In this document: positions 1-7,492 of the stretch, piece by piece | Layout of the letters: every line of letters starts with the position of its first letter | Position numbering within the stretch: the stretch's first letter is position 1 | Origin: Alphaproteobacteria bacterium | Lineage (GTDB): Bacteria; Pseudomonadota; Alphaproteobacteria; Rhizobiales; Xanthobacteraceae | Direction: 5' to 3' | Assembly (NCBI GenBank): GCA_005883115.1 | Contig: VAZQ01000352.1 | Span: 1-15,080 of the forward strand | DNA: 15,080 bases | Notes under the pieces: generated by a model | The model's database searches: none | Seen by the model: only the letters and a program-made list of their open reading frames with translations | Told to the model about the DNA's origin: nothing | Made by a program: the position numbers and the translations under genes

Positions 1-251
1 AACTCCGCCGCCTTCGCGTTGATGTATAATGTCGGCGACTGCCCGCAAGCGCTTTTCTCTGTTCCATAAAGCCGCCGCCCAACATGGCCGATCTCGGCCC
101 CATCCGGCCACGGCTGCGGGCCATGGCGCGCCTGCCGCCGCCGGCCGCCGGTTTGACAGGGAGGGTTGACAACCCCATCTTTCGCCGCGACAAGGGCGCC
201 CCGATTCTGCGCGACCGGCGGCACGCCGACCCTACTAACTTATTGGAATTC
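1..251. other. Upstream region of topA, no assigned gene
   Basis: This stretch lies before the topA start. The first plus-strand frame is open from base 1 to a TAA at 67-69 (about 22 residues) and could be the tail of a gene cut by the window edge, but the residues match nothing I recognise. A minus-strand frame is also open over the first 80 bases. In related bacteria dprA often precedes topA; I see no recognisable DprA C-terminus here. The topA frame stays open upstream to an ATG at 84, but the extra 56 residues are arginine- and proline-rich and precede the universal TopA N-terminus, so I treat them as non-coding leader. Confidence 0.4.
153..181 (+). promoter_or_regulatory. Candidate topA promoter with a 13-bp inverted repeat
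   Basis: Two TTGACA hexamers lie close together, at 153-158 and 166-171. The first has a weak -10-like CATCTT 17 bp downstream (176-181). The second sits inside a perfect inverted repeat, GGGTT-GAC-AACCC (163-175), which could be an operator or a small hairpin between the promoter elements. Only the -35 matches are strong, so the promoter call is tentative. Confidence 0.3.
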
Positions 252-2921
252 ATGAACATCGTCGTTGTCGAGTCTCCGGCCAAGGCGAAGACCATCAATC
301 GCTACCTTGGCTCCGGCTACGAGGTATTGGCCTCGTTCGGACACGTGCGAGACCTGCCGGCGAAGGACGGATCGGTCGACCCCGAGCACAATTTCCGGAT
401 GATTTGGGAGGTCGACGATAAGTCCCAGAAGCGCCTCAACGACATTGCCCGCGCGCTCAAGGGGGCCAGCAAGCTCATTCTCGCCACCGACCCCGATCGC
501 GAGGGCGAGGCCATTTCCTGGCACGTGCTCGAAGTCTTGAAGGAGAAGCGCGCGCTCAAGCAGCAGGCGGTCGAGCGGGTGGTGTTCAATGCCATCACCA
601 AGCAGGCAGTGCTCGACGCGATGAAGCACCCGCGCAAGATCGATGGCGCGCTGGTCGATGCCTATCTCGCCCGCCGCGCGCTCGATTATCTCGTGGGCTT
701 CACGCTCTCACCCGTGCTCTGGCGCAAACTGCCCGGCGCGCGCTCGGCCGGCCGGGTGCAGTCGGTGGCGCTGCGGCTCGTCTGCGACCGCGAACTCGAA
801 ATCGAAAAATTCGTCCCGCGCGAATACTGGTCATTGGTTGCGACGCTGGCCACGCCGCGAGGCGAGGAGTTCGAGGCCCGGCTCGTCGGCGCCGATGGCG
901 AGAAAATCCAGCGCCTTGACATCGGCTCCGCCAGCGAGGCCGAAGCCTTCAGACAAGGTTTGGAGCGCGCCAGTTTCACCGTCGCCAGCGTGGAGGCCAA
1001 GCCGGCGCGGCGCAACCCGCCCGCTCCCTTCACCACCTCGACCTTGCAGCAAGAAGCGAGCCGCAAGCTGGGCTTTGCGCCCGCGCATACGATGCGCGTC
1101 GCGCAACGGCTATACGAGGGCATCGACATCGATGGCGAGACCATCGGCCTCATCACTTACATGCGCACCGATGGCGTGGATGTTGCGGAAGAGGCGCTCG
1201 CCGCCACTCGGCGGCTGATCGGGGCCGATTACGGCAAAGACTATGTGCCGCCGTCCGCGCGCCAGTACCAGGCCAAGACCAAGAACGCGCAAGAGGCGCA
1301 CGAGGCAATCCGGCCGACGGACGTCGGGCGCCGCCCGCGTGAAGTGAAATCGGTTCTCGACCATGATCAGGCGCGGCTCTACGAGTTGATCTGGCTGCGC
1401 ATGGTGGCGAGCCAAATGGAATCCGCCGAGCTCGAACGCACCACGGCGGAGATCACCGCCACCGTGGCCTCCCCCGCAATCAGCGGCGGGCGCAGGGTCA
1501 TCGATCTGCGCGCAACCGGGACCGTGGTGAAGTTCGACGGCTTCCTCACGCTATACCAGGAGGGCGAGGACGACGCCGCGGGCGACGAAGACGGGCGCCG
1601 CCTTCCGGAGATGAGCGCGGGCGAAGCGCTGGCCAAGCGTAAGATCGACGCCGGCCAACATTTCACCGAGCCGCCGCCGCGCTACTCGGAAGCGTCGCTG
1701 GTCAAGCGCATGGAAGAGCTCGGCATCGGCCGCCCCTCCACCTATGCCTCGATCTTGCAGGTGCTCAAGGACCGCGGCTACGTGCGGATCGAGAAAAAGC
1801 GGCTCGTGCCCGAGGACAAGGGGCGGGTGCTGACCGCATTCCTCGAAAGCTTCTTCGCGCGCTACGTCGAATACGACTTCACGGCCGGGCTCGAGGAGCA
1901 GCTCGACCGCATCTCCAACAACGAAATGGCTTGGCGCGACTTGTTGCGCGACTTTTGGCGTGAGTTCACGGCCGCCGTCGGCGACATCAAGGAGCTGCGT
2001 GTCACTCAAGTCATCGACGCGCTCGACGAGATGCTGGCGCCACATCTGTTTCCGCCGCGCGCGGACGGCGCCGATCCGCGCAAATGCCCGAGCTGTGCGA
2101 CCGGCCGGCTCTCCCTCAAGCTCGGCAAGTTCGGCGGCTTCATCGGCTGCACTAATTATCCCGACTGCCGCTACACGCGCCCGCTGGCGCTGGCGAACGG
2201 CAACGGCGGCCCTGAGAACGGGATGAAAAAGCTCGGCGAAGACCCGGCGAGCGGGCTCGAGGTGACTCTGCGATCGGGCCGCTTCGGGCCCTATATCCAG
2301 CTCGGGGAAGCAACTGAAGGCGAGAAACCCAAGCGCACTGGCCTCCCCAAGAGCCTCTCCGCCGAGGACGTCGACCTTGACCGCGCGCTCGGGCTGCTCT
2401 CCCTACCCCGCGAGATCGGAAAATATCCCGGCGACGGCGAGCCGATCATGGCCGGCGTGGGCCGCTTCGGGCCTTATGTGCAACACGGCAAGACCTACGC
2501 CAATTTAACGGCAGGCGAGGACGTACTCACCATCGGGCTTAACCGTGCTGTTGCGCTGATCGATGAGAAGCGTGCCAAGCGCAAGAGCGGGCGCGGGGCC
2601 GATCCGGGCCGTGCACTCGGCGATCATCCGGAGAAGGGCGGGCGCATCGTGGTGAAGAGCGGCCGTTACGGGCCCTATGCCAGCCACGATGGTGTCAATG
2701 CCACGCTGCCCGCCGATTTCAGCCCCGAAACGATCACGCTCGAGCAGGCCGTCGGCCTGTTGGAAGCGAGGCGCGCGCGCGGCGGCAAACGGCGCGCTGG
2801 CAGCAAGGTGCAGGCCGCCCACAAGGCGGCGCCGAAAGCAAACAGCGACAAGGCGCCTACACGCCGGAAAAAGGAGCCTCAAGGTAAAACCCAGGGGGCA
2901 GTGATCAAACCCCGGCGCTAG
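252..2921 (+). CDS. topA: DNA topoisomerase I (type IA)
   Basis: TopA relaxes negative supercoils by cutting one strand through a tyrosine and passing the other through the gap. The 889-residue protein begins with the typical MNIVVVESPAKAK, where Glu7 is the TOPRIM glutamate. The TOPRIM acidic motif DPDREGE follows at residues 80-86 (Asp80, Asp82, Glu84). The active-site tyrosine is Tyr303 in ITYMRTD, with Arg305 beside it. One four-cysteine zinc finger is visible (Cys612, 615, 633, 639). Three alphaproteobacterial C-terminal repeats with the G-R-[FY]-G-P-Y signature follow, then a lysine/arginine-rich tail that probably binds DNA. I chose the ATG at 252 because family members start there; a GGA four bases upstream is the only weak ribosome site. 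The same frame is open back to 84, but that extension does not look like TopA. The next gene, rnr, is 235 bp downstream with hairpins between, so the two may be separate units. Confidence 0.97.
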   Translation: MNIVVVESPAKAKTINRYLGSGYEVLASFGHVRDLPAKDGSVDPEHNFRMIWEVDDKSQKRLNDIARALKGASKLILATDPDREGEAISWHVLEVLKEKRALKQQAVERVVFNAITKQAVLDAMKHPRKIDGALVDAYLARRALDYLVGFTLSPVLWRKLPGARSAGRVQSVALRLVCDRELEIEKFVPREYWSLVATLATPRGEEFEARLVGADGEKIQRLDIGSASEAEAFRQGLERASFTVASVEAKPARRNPPAPFTTSTLQQEASRKLGFAPAHTMRVAQRLYEGIDIDGETIGLITYMRTDGVDVAEEALAATRRLIGADYGKDYVPPSARQYQAKTKNAQEAHEAIRPTDVGRRPREVKSVLDHDQARLYELIWLRMVASQMESAELERTTAEITATVASPAISGGRRVIDLRATGTVVKFDGFLTLYQEGEDDAAGDEDGRRLPEMSAGEALAKRKIDAGQHFTEPPPRYSEASLVKRMEELGIGRPSTYASILQVLKDRGYVRIEKKRLVPEDKGRVLTAFLESFFARYVEYDFTAGLEEQLDRISNNEMAWRDLLRDFWREFTAAVGDIKELRVTQVIDALDEMLAPHLFPPRADGADPRKCPSCATGRLSLKLGKFGGFIGCTNYPDCRYTRPLALANGNGGPENGMKKLGEDPASGLEVTLRSGRFGPYIQLGEATEGEKPKRTGLPKSLSAEDVDLDRALGLLSLPREIGKYPGDGEPIMAGVGRFGPYVQHGKTYANLTAGEDVLTIGLNRAVALIDEKRAKRKSGRGADPGRALGDHPEKGGRIVVKSGRYGPYASHDGVNATLPADFSPETITLEQAVGLLEARRARGGKRRAGSKVQAAHKAAPKANSDKAPTRRKKEPQGKTQGAVIKPRR

Positions 2922-2971
2922 GCCGTAGGGGTGGACATCGGGCGATCGCGGCGTCCCTCAGCCGCACCTAT

Positions 2972-3007
2972 CGCGTGGGTGCAATGCCCACGCGCGATCC
3001 GCGTGGG
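2972..3007 (+). terminator. Alternating hairpins after topA (terminator or attenuator)
   Basis: Three 8-base blocks alternate: CGCGTGGG (2972-2979), CCCACGCG (2987-2994) and CGCGTGGG (3000-3007). The middle block pairs perfectly with either neighbour, leaving a 7-base or a 5-base loop, so only one of the two hairpins can form at a time. No run of T follows either stem. A Rho-independent terminator is therefore not certain. It could equally be an attenuator, an RNA-stability element, or a protein site on DNA. Confidence 0.5.
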
Positions 3008-3076
3008 CGACATCGCACGGCAGCAAAATCCGAATTGCGATACTTAAGCAGGCGACGTTGCCACCCCACGCAGGAC

Positions 3077-3111
3077 TTGACCTACTGACTGGCGAAATCA
3101 ATCGCTAGTAT
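3077..3111 (+). promoter_or_regulatory. Weak candidate promoter for rnr
   Basis: TTGACC at 3077-3082 resembles a -35 hexamer and TAGTAT at 3106-3111 resembles a -10, but the 23-bp spacing is too long for a standard sigma-70 promoter. One of the two may belong to a promoter whose other half is degenerate. Downstream, GCGAG-TTTCG-CTCGC (3130-3144) can form a 5-bp hairpin just before the rnr start codon and may affect its translation. Confidence 0.2.
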
Positions 3112-3156
3112 CCATATCCCAACCCATAAGCGAGTTTCGCTCGCGGATTTTATTTC

Positions 3157-5433
3157 GTGAAACGTCCCCCTACCAAGCCTTCATTTCCGTCCAAAGACGA
3201 CCTCCTCGCCTTTATCGGCAAAGCGCCCGGCAAGATCGGCACCCGTGAGATCGCGCGCGCCTTCGGCCTCAAGAACGCCGAACGCGCGACGCTCAAGCGC
3301 ATGTTGCGCGAACTCGCCGACGGTGGATTGGTCGAGCGGCGGCGCAAGAAACTACATCATGCGGGCACATTGCCCCACGTCGTGCTCGCCGACATCACCA
3401 CACGCGATTCCGATGGCGAGCTGATCGCGCTGCCGACGGAGTGGGACGAAGCCGAGCGCGGCGCAGCACCAAGGATCCGCGTGCGCATTCCGCGCCGGGC
3501 GGGTCCGAGAGAGGTCGCGGGCGTCGGCGACCGCGCTTTATTGCGGGTCGAGGAGAGCGCCAGCGAGAACGATCCGATCCGCTACAACGGGCGCATCATC
3601 AAGCTCATCGAGCGCCGTCGGCAGCGCGTGCTCGGCATTTTCCGCGCGGCGCCGGGCGGCGGCGGGCGACTTGCGCCGATCGACAAGAAAGCGCTCGGCC
3701 GCGAGCTTTCGATCTCCGCCGGCGGCGCCGCTGACGCGCGCGATGGCGATCTGGTGGCGGTCGAGATCGCGGCGCGGCAAAGCGGCTACGGCCTGGCGCA
3801 CGCGCGCGTGACCGAAAGGCTCGGCTCGCTCGGCACCGAGCGCACGGTGAGCTTGATCGCCATCCATGCCCACTCGATCCCGCACGTCTTCCCCGCCGCG
3901 GCCATCGCCGAAGCGGAAGCGGCAAAACCAGCACGACTTTCCGGCCGCGAGGACTGGCGCGCCCTGCCGCTCGTTACCATCGATCCGGCGGACGCCAAGG
4001 ATCACGATGATGCGGTGCACGCCGCGCCCGATGACAATCCCAACAACCCCGGCGGCTTCATCATCAGCGTCGCCATCGCCGACGTCTCGCATTACGTGCG
4101 GCCCGGCTCCGCGCTCGACCGCGAGGCGCTTACCCGTGGCAATTCGGTCTATTTCCCCGACCGGGTCGTGCCAATGCTGCCCGAGCGTATTTCCAACGAC
4201 CTGTGCTCGCTGCGGCCTGGCGAGGACCGGGCGGCACTCGCGGTGCGGCTCGTCGTGGGCGCCGACGGCCGCAAGCGCTCGCACAGCTTCCATCGCGTGC
4301 TCATGCGCTCCGCGGCGCGGCTCAATTACGTGCAGGCGCAGGCAGCCATCGATGGTTGGCCCGACGAAGCCACTGGACCGTTGCTCGCCACCGTTCTCGA
4401 GCCGCTCTATTTGGCTTATCGCGCGCTCAAGCACGCCCGCGATGCGCGCGCGCCGCTCGATCTCGACCTTCCCGAACGCAAGATCGTGCTCACCGCGCAC
4501 AACACGGTCGATCGGGTCATGACGCCGGAGCGCCTCGACGCCCATCGGCTGATCGAGGAATTCATGATCCTCGCCAACGTTGCCGCCGCAGAGACGCTGG
4601 AACGCGCGCACGTGCCGCTGATTTACCGCTTGCACGACGAGCCCGACCCGGAGCGGGTGAATGCGCTGCGCGAGTTCCTGCGGAGCCTGGACATCTCCTT
4701 GCCCAAGGGCGGTGCGCTGCGGGCCGAGCATTTCAACCGCATCCTCGCGCGGGTGAAAGGCCGCGACGTCGAGAAGCTCGTCAACGAGGTTGTGCTGCGC
4801 ACGCAGGCGCAGGCCGAATATGCGGCGGAAAATTACGGGCATTTCGGCTTGAATCTGCGCCGCTATGCGCATTTCACCTCGCCGATCCGCCGCTATGCCG
4901 ACCTCATCGTCCACCGCGGTCTCATTCGCGCGCTGCGGCTCGGTGACGGCGGTCTGCCGCAGGAGCAGGACGCGGCTGCGGTCGGTGAGATCGGCGCGCA
5001 AATCTCCGCCGCCGAGCGCCGCGCCATGAAGGCCGAACGCGAGACCTTCGACCGCCTCATCGCGCATTTCCTCGCTGATCGCATCGGTGCGACCTTTGCC
5101 GGCCACATCTCCGGGGCAACGCGCGCTGGCCTTTTTGTGAAGCTCGACGATACCGGCGCCGACGGCTTCGTGCCCGCGCGCACGATCGGCACGGAATATT
5201 TCCGCTATCACGAGGACCGCCACGCGCTCATCGGTGCACGCAGCGGCGAGACCTACCGCCTCGGCGATCGCGTCACGGTGCGGCTCGTCGAGGCCGCGCC
5301 AGTCGCGGGCGCACTGCGCTTCGAGATTCTCTCCGAGGGCCGCCATACCGCCGCAGGGCGGCGACATCCCCGGCACGAGCGCGAAACGCGCGCGCACCCC
5401 GCGCAGCAGCGTGCACGGACGAGGAAGCGATGA
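3157..5433 (+). CDS. rnr: Ribonuclease R (3'-5' exoribonuclease)
   Basis: RNase R degrades structured RNA from the 3' end and takes part in mRNA decay and RNA quality control in the cytoplasm. The 758-residue protein opens with a winged-helix domain (about residues 10-65), then cold-shock/OB-fold segments (about 70-230). The catalytic RNB domain carries the metal-binding motif at Asp276, Asp282, Asp284 and Asp285. The conserved HFTSPIRRYADLIVHR segment lies at 572-587. A C-terminal S1 RNA-binding domain spans about 640-730, followed by a basic tail. The start is GTG at 3157; no ATG gives a complete winged-helix domain, and no clear Shine-Dalgarno sequence precedes it. The stop overlaps the next gene's start in ATGA, so the two are probably translated together. 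A DUF983 membrane-protein gene sits between these two genes in some relatives, as I remember it; here it is absent. Confidence 0.95.
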   Translation: MKRPPTKPSFPSKDDLLAFIGKAPGKIGTREIARAFGLKNAERATLKRMLRELADGGLVERRRKKLHHAGTLPHVVLADITTRDSDGELIALPTEWDEAERGAAPRIRVRIPRRAGPREVAGVGDRALLRVEESASENDPIRYNGRIIKLIERRRQRVLGIFRAAPGGGGRLAPIDKKALGRELSISAGGAADARDGDLVAVEIAARQSGYGLAHARVTERLGSLGTERTVSLIAIHAHSIPHVFPAAAIAEAEAAKPARLSGREDWRALPLVTIDPADAKDHDDAVHAAPDDNPNNPGGFIISVAIADVSHYVRPGSALDREALTRGNSVYFPDRVVPMLPERISNDLCSLRPGEDRAALAVRLVVGADGRKRSHSFHRVLMRSAARLNYVQAQAAIDGWPDEATGPLLATVLEPLYLAYRALKHARDARAPLDLDLPERKIVLTAHNTVDRVMTPERLDAHRLIEEFMILANVAAAETLERAHVPLIYRLHDEPDPERVNALREFLRSLDISLPKGGALRAEHFNRILARVKGRDVEKLVNEVVLRTQAQAEYAAENYGHFGLNLRRYAHFTSPIRRYADLIVHRGLIRALRLGDGGLPQEQDAAAVGEIGAQISAAERRAMKAERETFDRLIAHFLADRIGATFAGHISGATRAGLFVKLDDTGADGFVPARTIGTEYFRYHEDRHALIGARSGETYRLGDRVTVRLVEAAPVAGALRFEILSEGRHTAAGRRHPRHERETRAHPAQQRARTRKR

Positions 5434-6194
5434 GCGACGTGGTCGCGGAGCGACTCGAGCGCATGGCTCGTTTCGTCAAGCGGATGAACGAGGTCGAACG
5501 TGACCTCTCATCCCCCTATGTACGGCCGAAGGATGCGGCGACGCTCATCCTCGTCGACCGCGCCGGGTCCGTCCCGAAGGTTCTTCTCGGCAAGCGCCAT
5601 CACGGTCATAAATTTATGCCGGGGAAGTTCGTGTTTCCCGGCGGCCGCGTCGATCCGGCCGACCAGCGCATGCCGGTTGCGCAGGAACTTGATCCACACG
5701 CGCAAGTGCATCTGATGAAGCGCCTGCAGCGCCCGAGCGTGGCGAAGGCGCGCGCCTTGGCGCTCGCCGCGATCCGCGAGACATTCGAGGAAACGGGCTT
5801 GGCACTTGGGGTGCGTGGCGAGCCGGAGAGCAAAGTCCCGCGCGGGCCGTGGAGCGACTTTGCCGCGGCGAAGATCCTGCCCGATCTCGGCGCACTGCAT
5901 TTCATCGGTCGCGCCATCACTCCGCCTGGGCGGCCGCGCCGCTTCGACGCACGCTTCTTCACCATGGATGCGAGCGCAATTGCCCTTCGCATCGAGGGCG
6001 TCACGGGCCCCGAGGCCGAGTTGGTGGAACTAGTTTGGATGCCGCTCGCACGAGCCAAGGAACTCGACATGCCTGCGGTGACCAGCGTGATGCTGGAAGA
6101 GCTCGACGCCCGCATCGCCGACGGTTTCGCGCACGAGCTGCCGGTCCCGTTCTACAGCATGCCGCATGGCCGCTTCCGGCGGGAGATGTTGTGA
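5430..6194 (+). CDS. Nudix hydrolase with split Nudix box
   Basis: Nudix enzymes hydrolyse nucleoside diphosphates linked to another group; the substrate of this 254-residue protein cannot be told from sequence. The N-terminal strand segment (about 36-58) leads to FPGGRVDP (69-76), the first half of the Nudix box. The second half, RETFEETGL with the metal-binding glutamates, lies at 116-124. The two halves are separated by about 30 more residues than in the standard box (G-x5-E-x7-RE-U-x-EE-x-G-U). A similar insertion is known in the NUDT19/RP2 branch, many of which act on CoA derivatives, so a CoA-like substrate is possible but inferred. The ATG at 5430 overlaps the rnr stop and has GAGGA (5421-5425) upstream, supporting co-translation with rnr. 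Confidence 0.85.
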   Translation: MSDVVAERLERMARFVKRMNEVERDLSSPYVRPKDAATLILVDRAGSVPKVLLGKRHHGHKFMPGKFVFPGGRVDPADQRMPVAQELDPHAQVHLMKRLQRPSVAKARALALAAIRETFEETGLALGVRGEPESKVPRGPWSDFAAAKILPDLGALHFIGRAITPPGRPRRFDARFFTMDASAIALRIEGVTGPEAELVELVWMPLARAKELDMPAVTSVMLEELDARIADGFAHELPVPFYSMPHGRFRREML

Positions 6195-6286
6195 CGTCGC
6201 TTGGCAGGCCGCGAGAGAGGGCACATGCATCTCGTCATAGCGCCTCGGAGATCCGCGTACGCCTTATGGTCATGGGGTAGCTCGCA

Positions 6287-6314
6287 TTGACATTGGCGAC
6301 CCCGCCGCTAGGTT
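6287..6314 (+). promoter_or_regulatory. Probable sigma-70 promoter of rpmG
   Basis: A perfect TTGACA (6287-6292) is followed, after 16 bp, by TAGGTT (6309-6314). This places transcription start about 20 bp before the rpmG ATG. It fits a highly expressed ribosomal protein gene separated by 149 bp from the Nudix gene. Confidence 0.55.
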
Positions 6315-6343
6315 GCGCGCACATTTAGCACTCGAGGTTCGCC

Positions 6344-6511
6344 ATGGCGAAAGCCACCAGCATCAAAGTGAAACTGGTCTCCAGCGCCGACACCGGTTTC
6401 TATTACGTGACGCGCAAGAATGCGCGCACGATGACCGACAAGCTGGTGAAGAAGAAGTGCGACCCAGTCGCCAAGAAGCACGTCGAGTTCCGCGAATCCA
6501 AAATCAAGTGA
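6344..6511 (+). CDS. rpmG: 50S ribosomal protein L33
   Basis: This short gene encodes 55 residues, beginning MAKATSIKVKLVSSADTGF and ending FRESKIK. L33 binds the large ribosomal subunit near the E site. The segment FYYVTRKNARTM (19-30) and the lysine-rich middle are typical of the family, and the length is the usual one. Only one cysteine is present (Cys39), so this is the zinc-independent form without the CxxC pairs. The gene has its own promoter and a terminator-like hairpin right after it, so it is probably a single-gene unit. In relatives it often sits next to pleD and divK; here divK follows on the opposite strand after a 490-bp gap. Confidence 0.96.
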   Translation: MAKATSIKVKLVSSADTGFYYVTRKNARTMTDKLVKKKCDPVAKKHVEFRESKIK

Positions 6512-6530
6512 TGCCGCGCAACGTGCCGCA

Positions 6531-6551
6531 GCCTACCCGTAGGCGTATTTT
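6531..6551 (+). terminator. Rho-independent terminator of rpmG
   Basis: The stem GCCTA (6531-6535) and TAGGC (6540-6544) encloses the loop CCCG and is followed by GTATTTT. The stem is short, but the T-rich tail and its position 19 bp after the rpmG stop support the call. Confidence 0.6.
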
Positions 6552-6821
6552 CCTCAATTCGGCTGTGAATTAGGGCGTCCCGCCCGTCAGGCAAGGTGGC
6601 CGGTCGGGAGCGGCGTCATGAGGAGGCCACTCTTACCGCCCCCGAACCGGCCGAACCCCACGGACCCAGGAGATGCGGCGGACCTGAGCATTCCGTAGGG
6701 TTATCAAAGCGATAGGCGATGCTAAATGCCCCCGCGGCCCGGGCTCTCTTGCCGGGCCAGGAGTCCTTTCCACCGCTCTGTGCAACCTAGCGTACCGGCC
6801 CCGGAAATCAACAAATTACCT

Positions 6822-6830
6822 TGTGGATAA
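6822..6830 (-). promoter_or_regulatory. Consensus DnaA box
   Basis: The minus strand reads TTATCCACA, a perfect match to the strong DnaA-binding consensus, next to a locally A+T-rich stretch (6806-6819). I found only this one exact copy, so it is not a replication origin by itself. It could be a site for DnaA-dependent regulation or titration near divK, or a chance match. Confidence 0.4.
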
Positions 6831-6879
6831 GCAAGAGAATTTGGTCAGCCTAAACGGCCGGGTCGAGCCCGCTGGGTCC

Positions 6880-6981
6880 GTCATTCCGGGTCCCGGGCGC
6901 AGCGAGGGAGCCCGGAATCCATGACCACGGCTGGTGACTTATGGATTCCGGGCTCGCGGCTTCGCCGCGCCCCGGAATGAC
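6880..6981. repeat. Palindromic intergenic repeat element
   Basis: The outer ends are perfect inverted repeats: GTCATTCCGGG (6880-6890) and CCCGGAATGAC (6971-6981). A second pair lies inside: CCCGGAATCCAT (6911-6922) and ATGGATTCCGGG (6941-6952). The right arm has its own hairpin, GCGGC-TTC-GCCGC (6956-6968). The wording closely resembles the GC-rich intergenic palindromes that are very common in Bradyrhizobium-type genomes; that link is from memory. It lies 20 bp beyond the divK stop and could also end divK transcription. Confidence 0.75.
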
Positions 6982-7001
6982 CGAGCAACCACAGCTGCTG
7001 T

Positions 7002-7373
7002 TTACGCCGAGCCCAGAAAGCGGCGGATGGTCTCGATGAACTTCGCCACCGAAATCGGCTTCGACAGATAAGCCTCGCAGCCGCCCTCACGGATGCGCTC
7101 TTCATCGCCTTTCATCGCAAATGCAGTGATGGCAACCACCGGAATCCCCTTGAGCTCCGGGTCCTCCTTGAGCCACTTCGTCACTTCGAGACCGGACACC
7201 TCCGGCAATTGAATATCCATCAAAATCAAGTCGGGGCGGTGCTTGCGGGCAAGATCGAGCGCCTCGATGCCGTTGCGCGTGGCGACGGTGTCATAACCAT
7301 GCGCTTCCAATAGATCGTGGAAGAGCTTCATGTTGAGCTCGTTGTCCTCCACGATCATCACGGTCTTCGACAT
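7002..7373 (-). CDS. divK: DivK single-domain response regulator
   Basis: DivK is a phosphorylated cell-fate switch. In Caulobacter it is controlled by the kinases/phosphatases DivJ and PleC and acts through DivL and CckA on the master regulator CtrA. The 123-residue protein is a lone receiver domain: acidic pocket Glu9-Asp10, phospho-acceptor Asp53 in LMDIQLP, Thr83 in AITAFA and Lys105 in LSKPI. Asp53 has the same number as in Caulobacter DivK. The ATG at 7373 is chosen because MSKTVMIVEDNE is the family N-terminus and GGAAG (7381-7385) lies 7 bp upstream. The open frame extends back to 7469, but that extension contains an 18-bp tandem duplication and looks like leader. pleD, the usual partner gene, is not adjacent. 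Confidence 0.94.
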   Translation of the reverse strand: MSKTVMIVEDNELNMKLFHDLLEAHGYDTVATRNGIEALDLARKHRPDLILMDIQLPEVSGLEVTKWLKEDPELKGIPVVAITAFAMKGDEERIREGGCEAYLSKPISVAKFIETIRRFLGSA

Positions 7374-7402
7374 GGCCGATCTTCCGAGATCAGATGCCCG
7401 AG

Positions 7403-7438
7403 GCGCTACCGGCTTCGTCCGCGCTACCGGCTTCGTCC
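7403..7438 (-). repeat. Perfect 18-bp tandem duplication upstream of divK
   Basis: GCGCTACCGGCTTCGTCC (plus-strand reading) occurs at 7403-7420 and again at 7421-7438, with no gap and no mismatch. It begins 29 bp upstream of the divK start codon, in the probable leader or promoter. Its length is a multiple of three, so an upstream-extended DivK frame would gain a repeated RTKPVA. Confidence 0.9.
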
Positions 7439-7492
7439 GAGAGAGAGGCGATGGCTCGCGGATAGGCATTTTCAGTCACCCCTGGCTACCAT

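Larger units (their letters stand above)
6512..7001. other. 490-bp intergenic region between rpmG and divK
   Basis: No convincing gene lies here. In order the stretch holds the rpmG terminator, then a GC-rich hairpin in which GGCCCGG (6736-6742) pairs with CCGGGCC (6752-6758). A consensus DnaA box follows at 6822-6830, and a palindromic repeat at 6880-6981. A 26-codon proline-rich frame at 6618-6698 is probably chance. I see no trace of a GGDEF/GGEEF diguanylate cyclase domain, although pleD commonly neighbours divK and rpmG in relatives. Confidence 0.6.

Noticed and set aside
84..251. An N-terminal extension of TopA by 56 residues
   Set aside because: The family starts at MNIVVVESPAKAK, and the extension is Arg/Pro-rich with a promoter-like stretch inside.
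3538..5397. A 619-residue minus-strand open frame opposite rnr
   Set aside because: It lies wholly within a clear RNase R gene, has no recognisable domain, and is the kind of long antisense frame that GC-rich codon bias creates.
6618..6698. A 26-codon proline-rich frame after rpmG with GGGAG upstream
   Set aside because: It is short, has no family or conservation evidence, and such frames are common by chance in GC-rich DNA.
6560..6780. A possible SRP RNA or other structured RNA after rpmG
   Set aside because: The conserved SRP RNA core bases are missing and only one isolated GC hairpin is evident.
7374..7469. A DivK start at 7469 with 32 extra residues
   Set aside because: DivK proteins begin at MSKTV, a ribosome site precedes that start, and the extension contains a tandem duplication.
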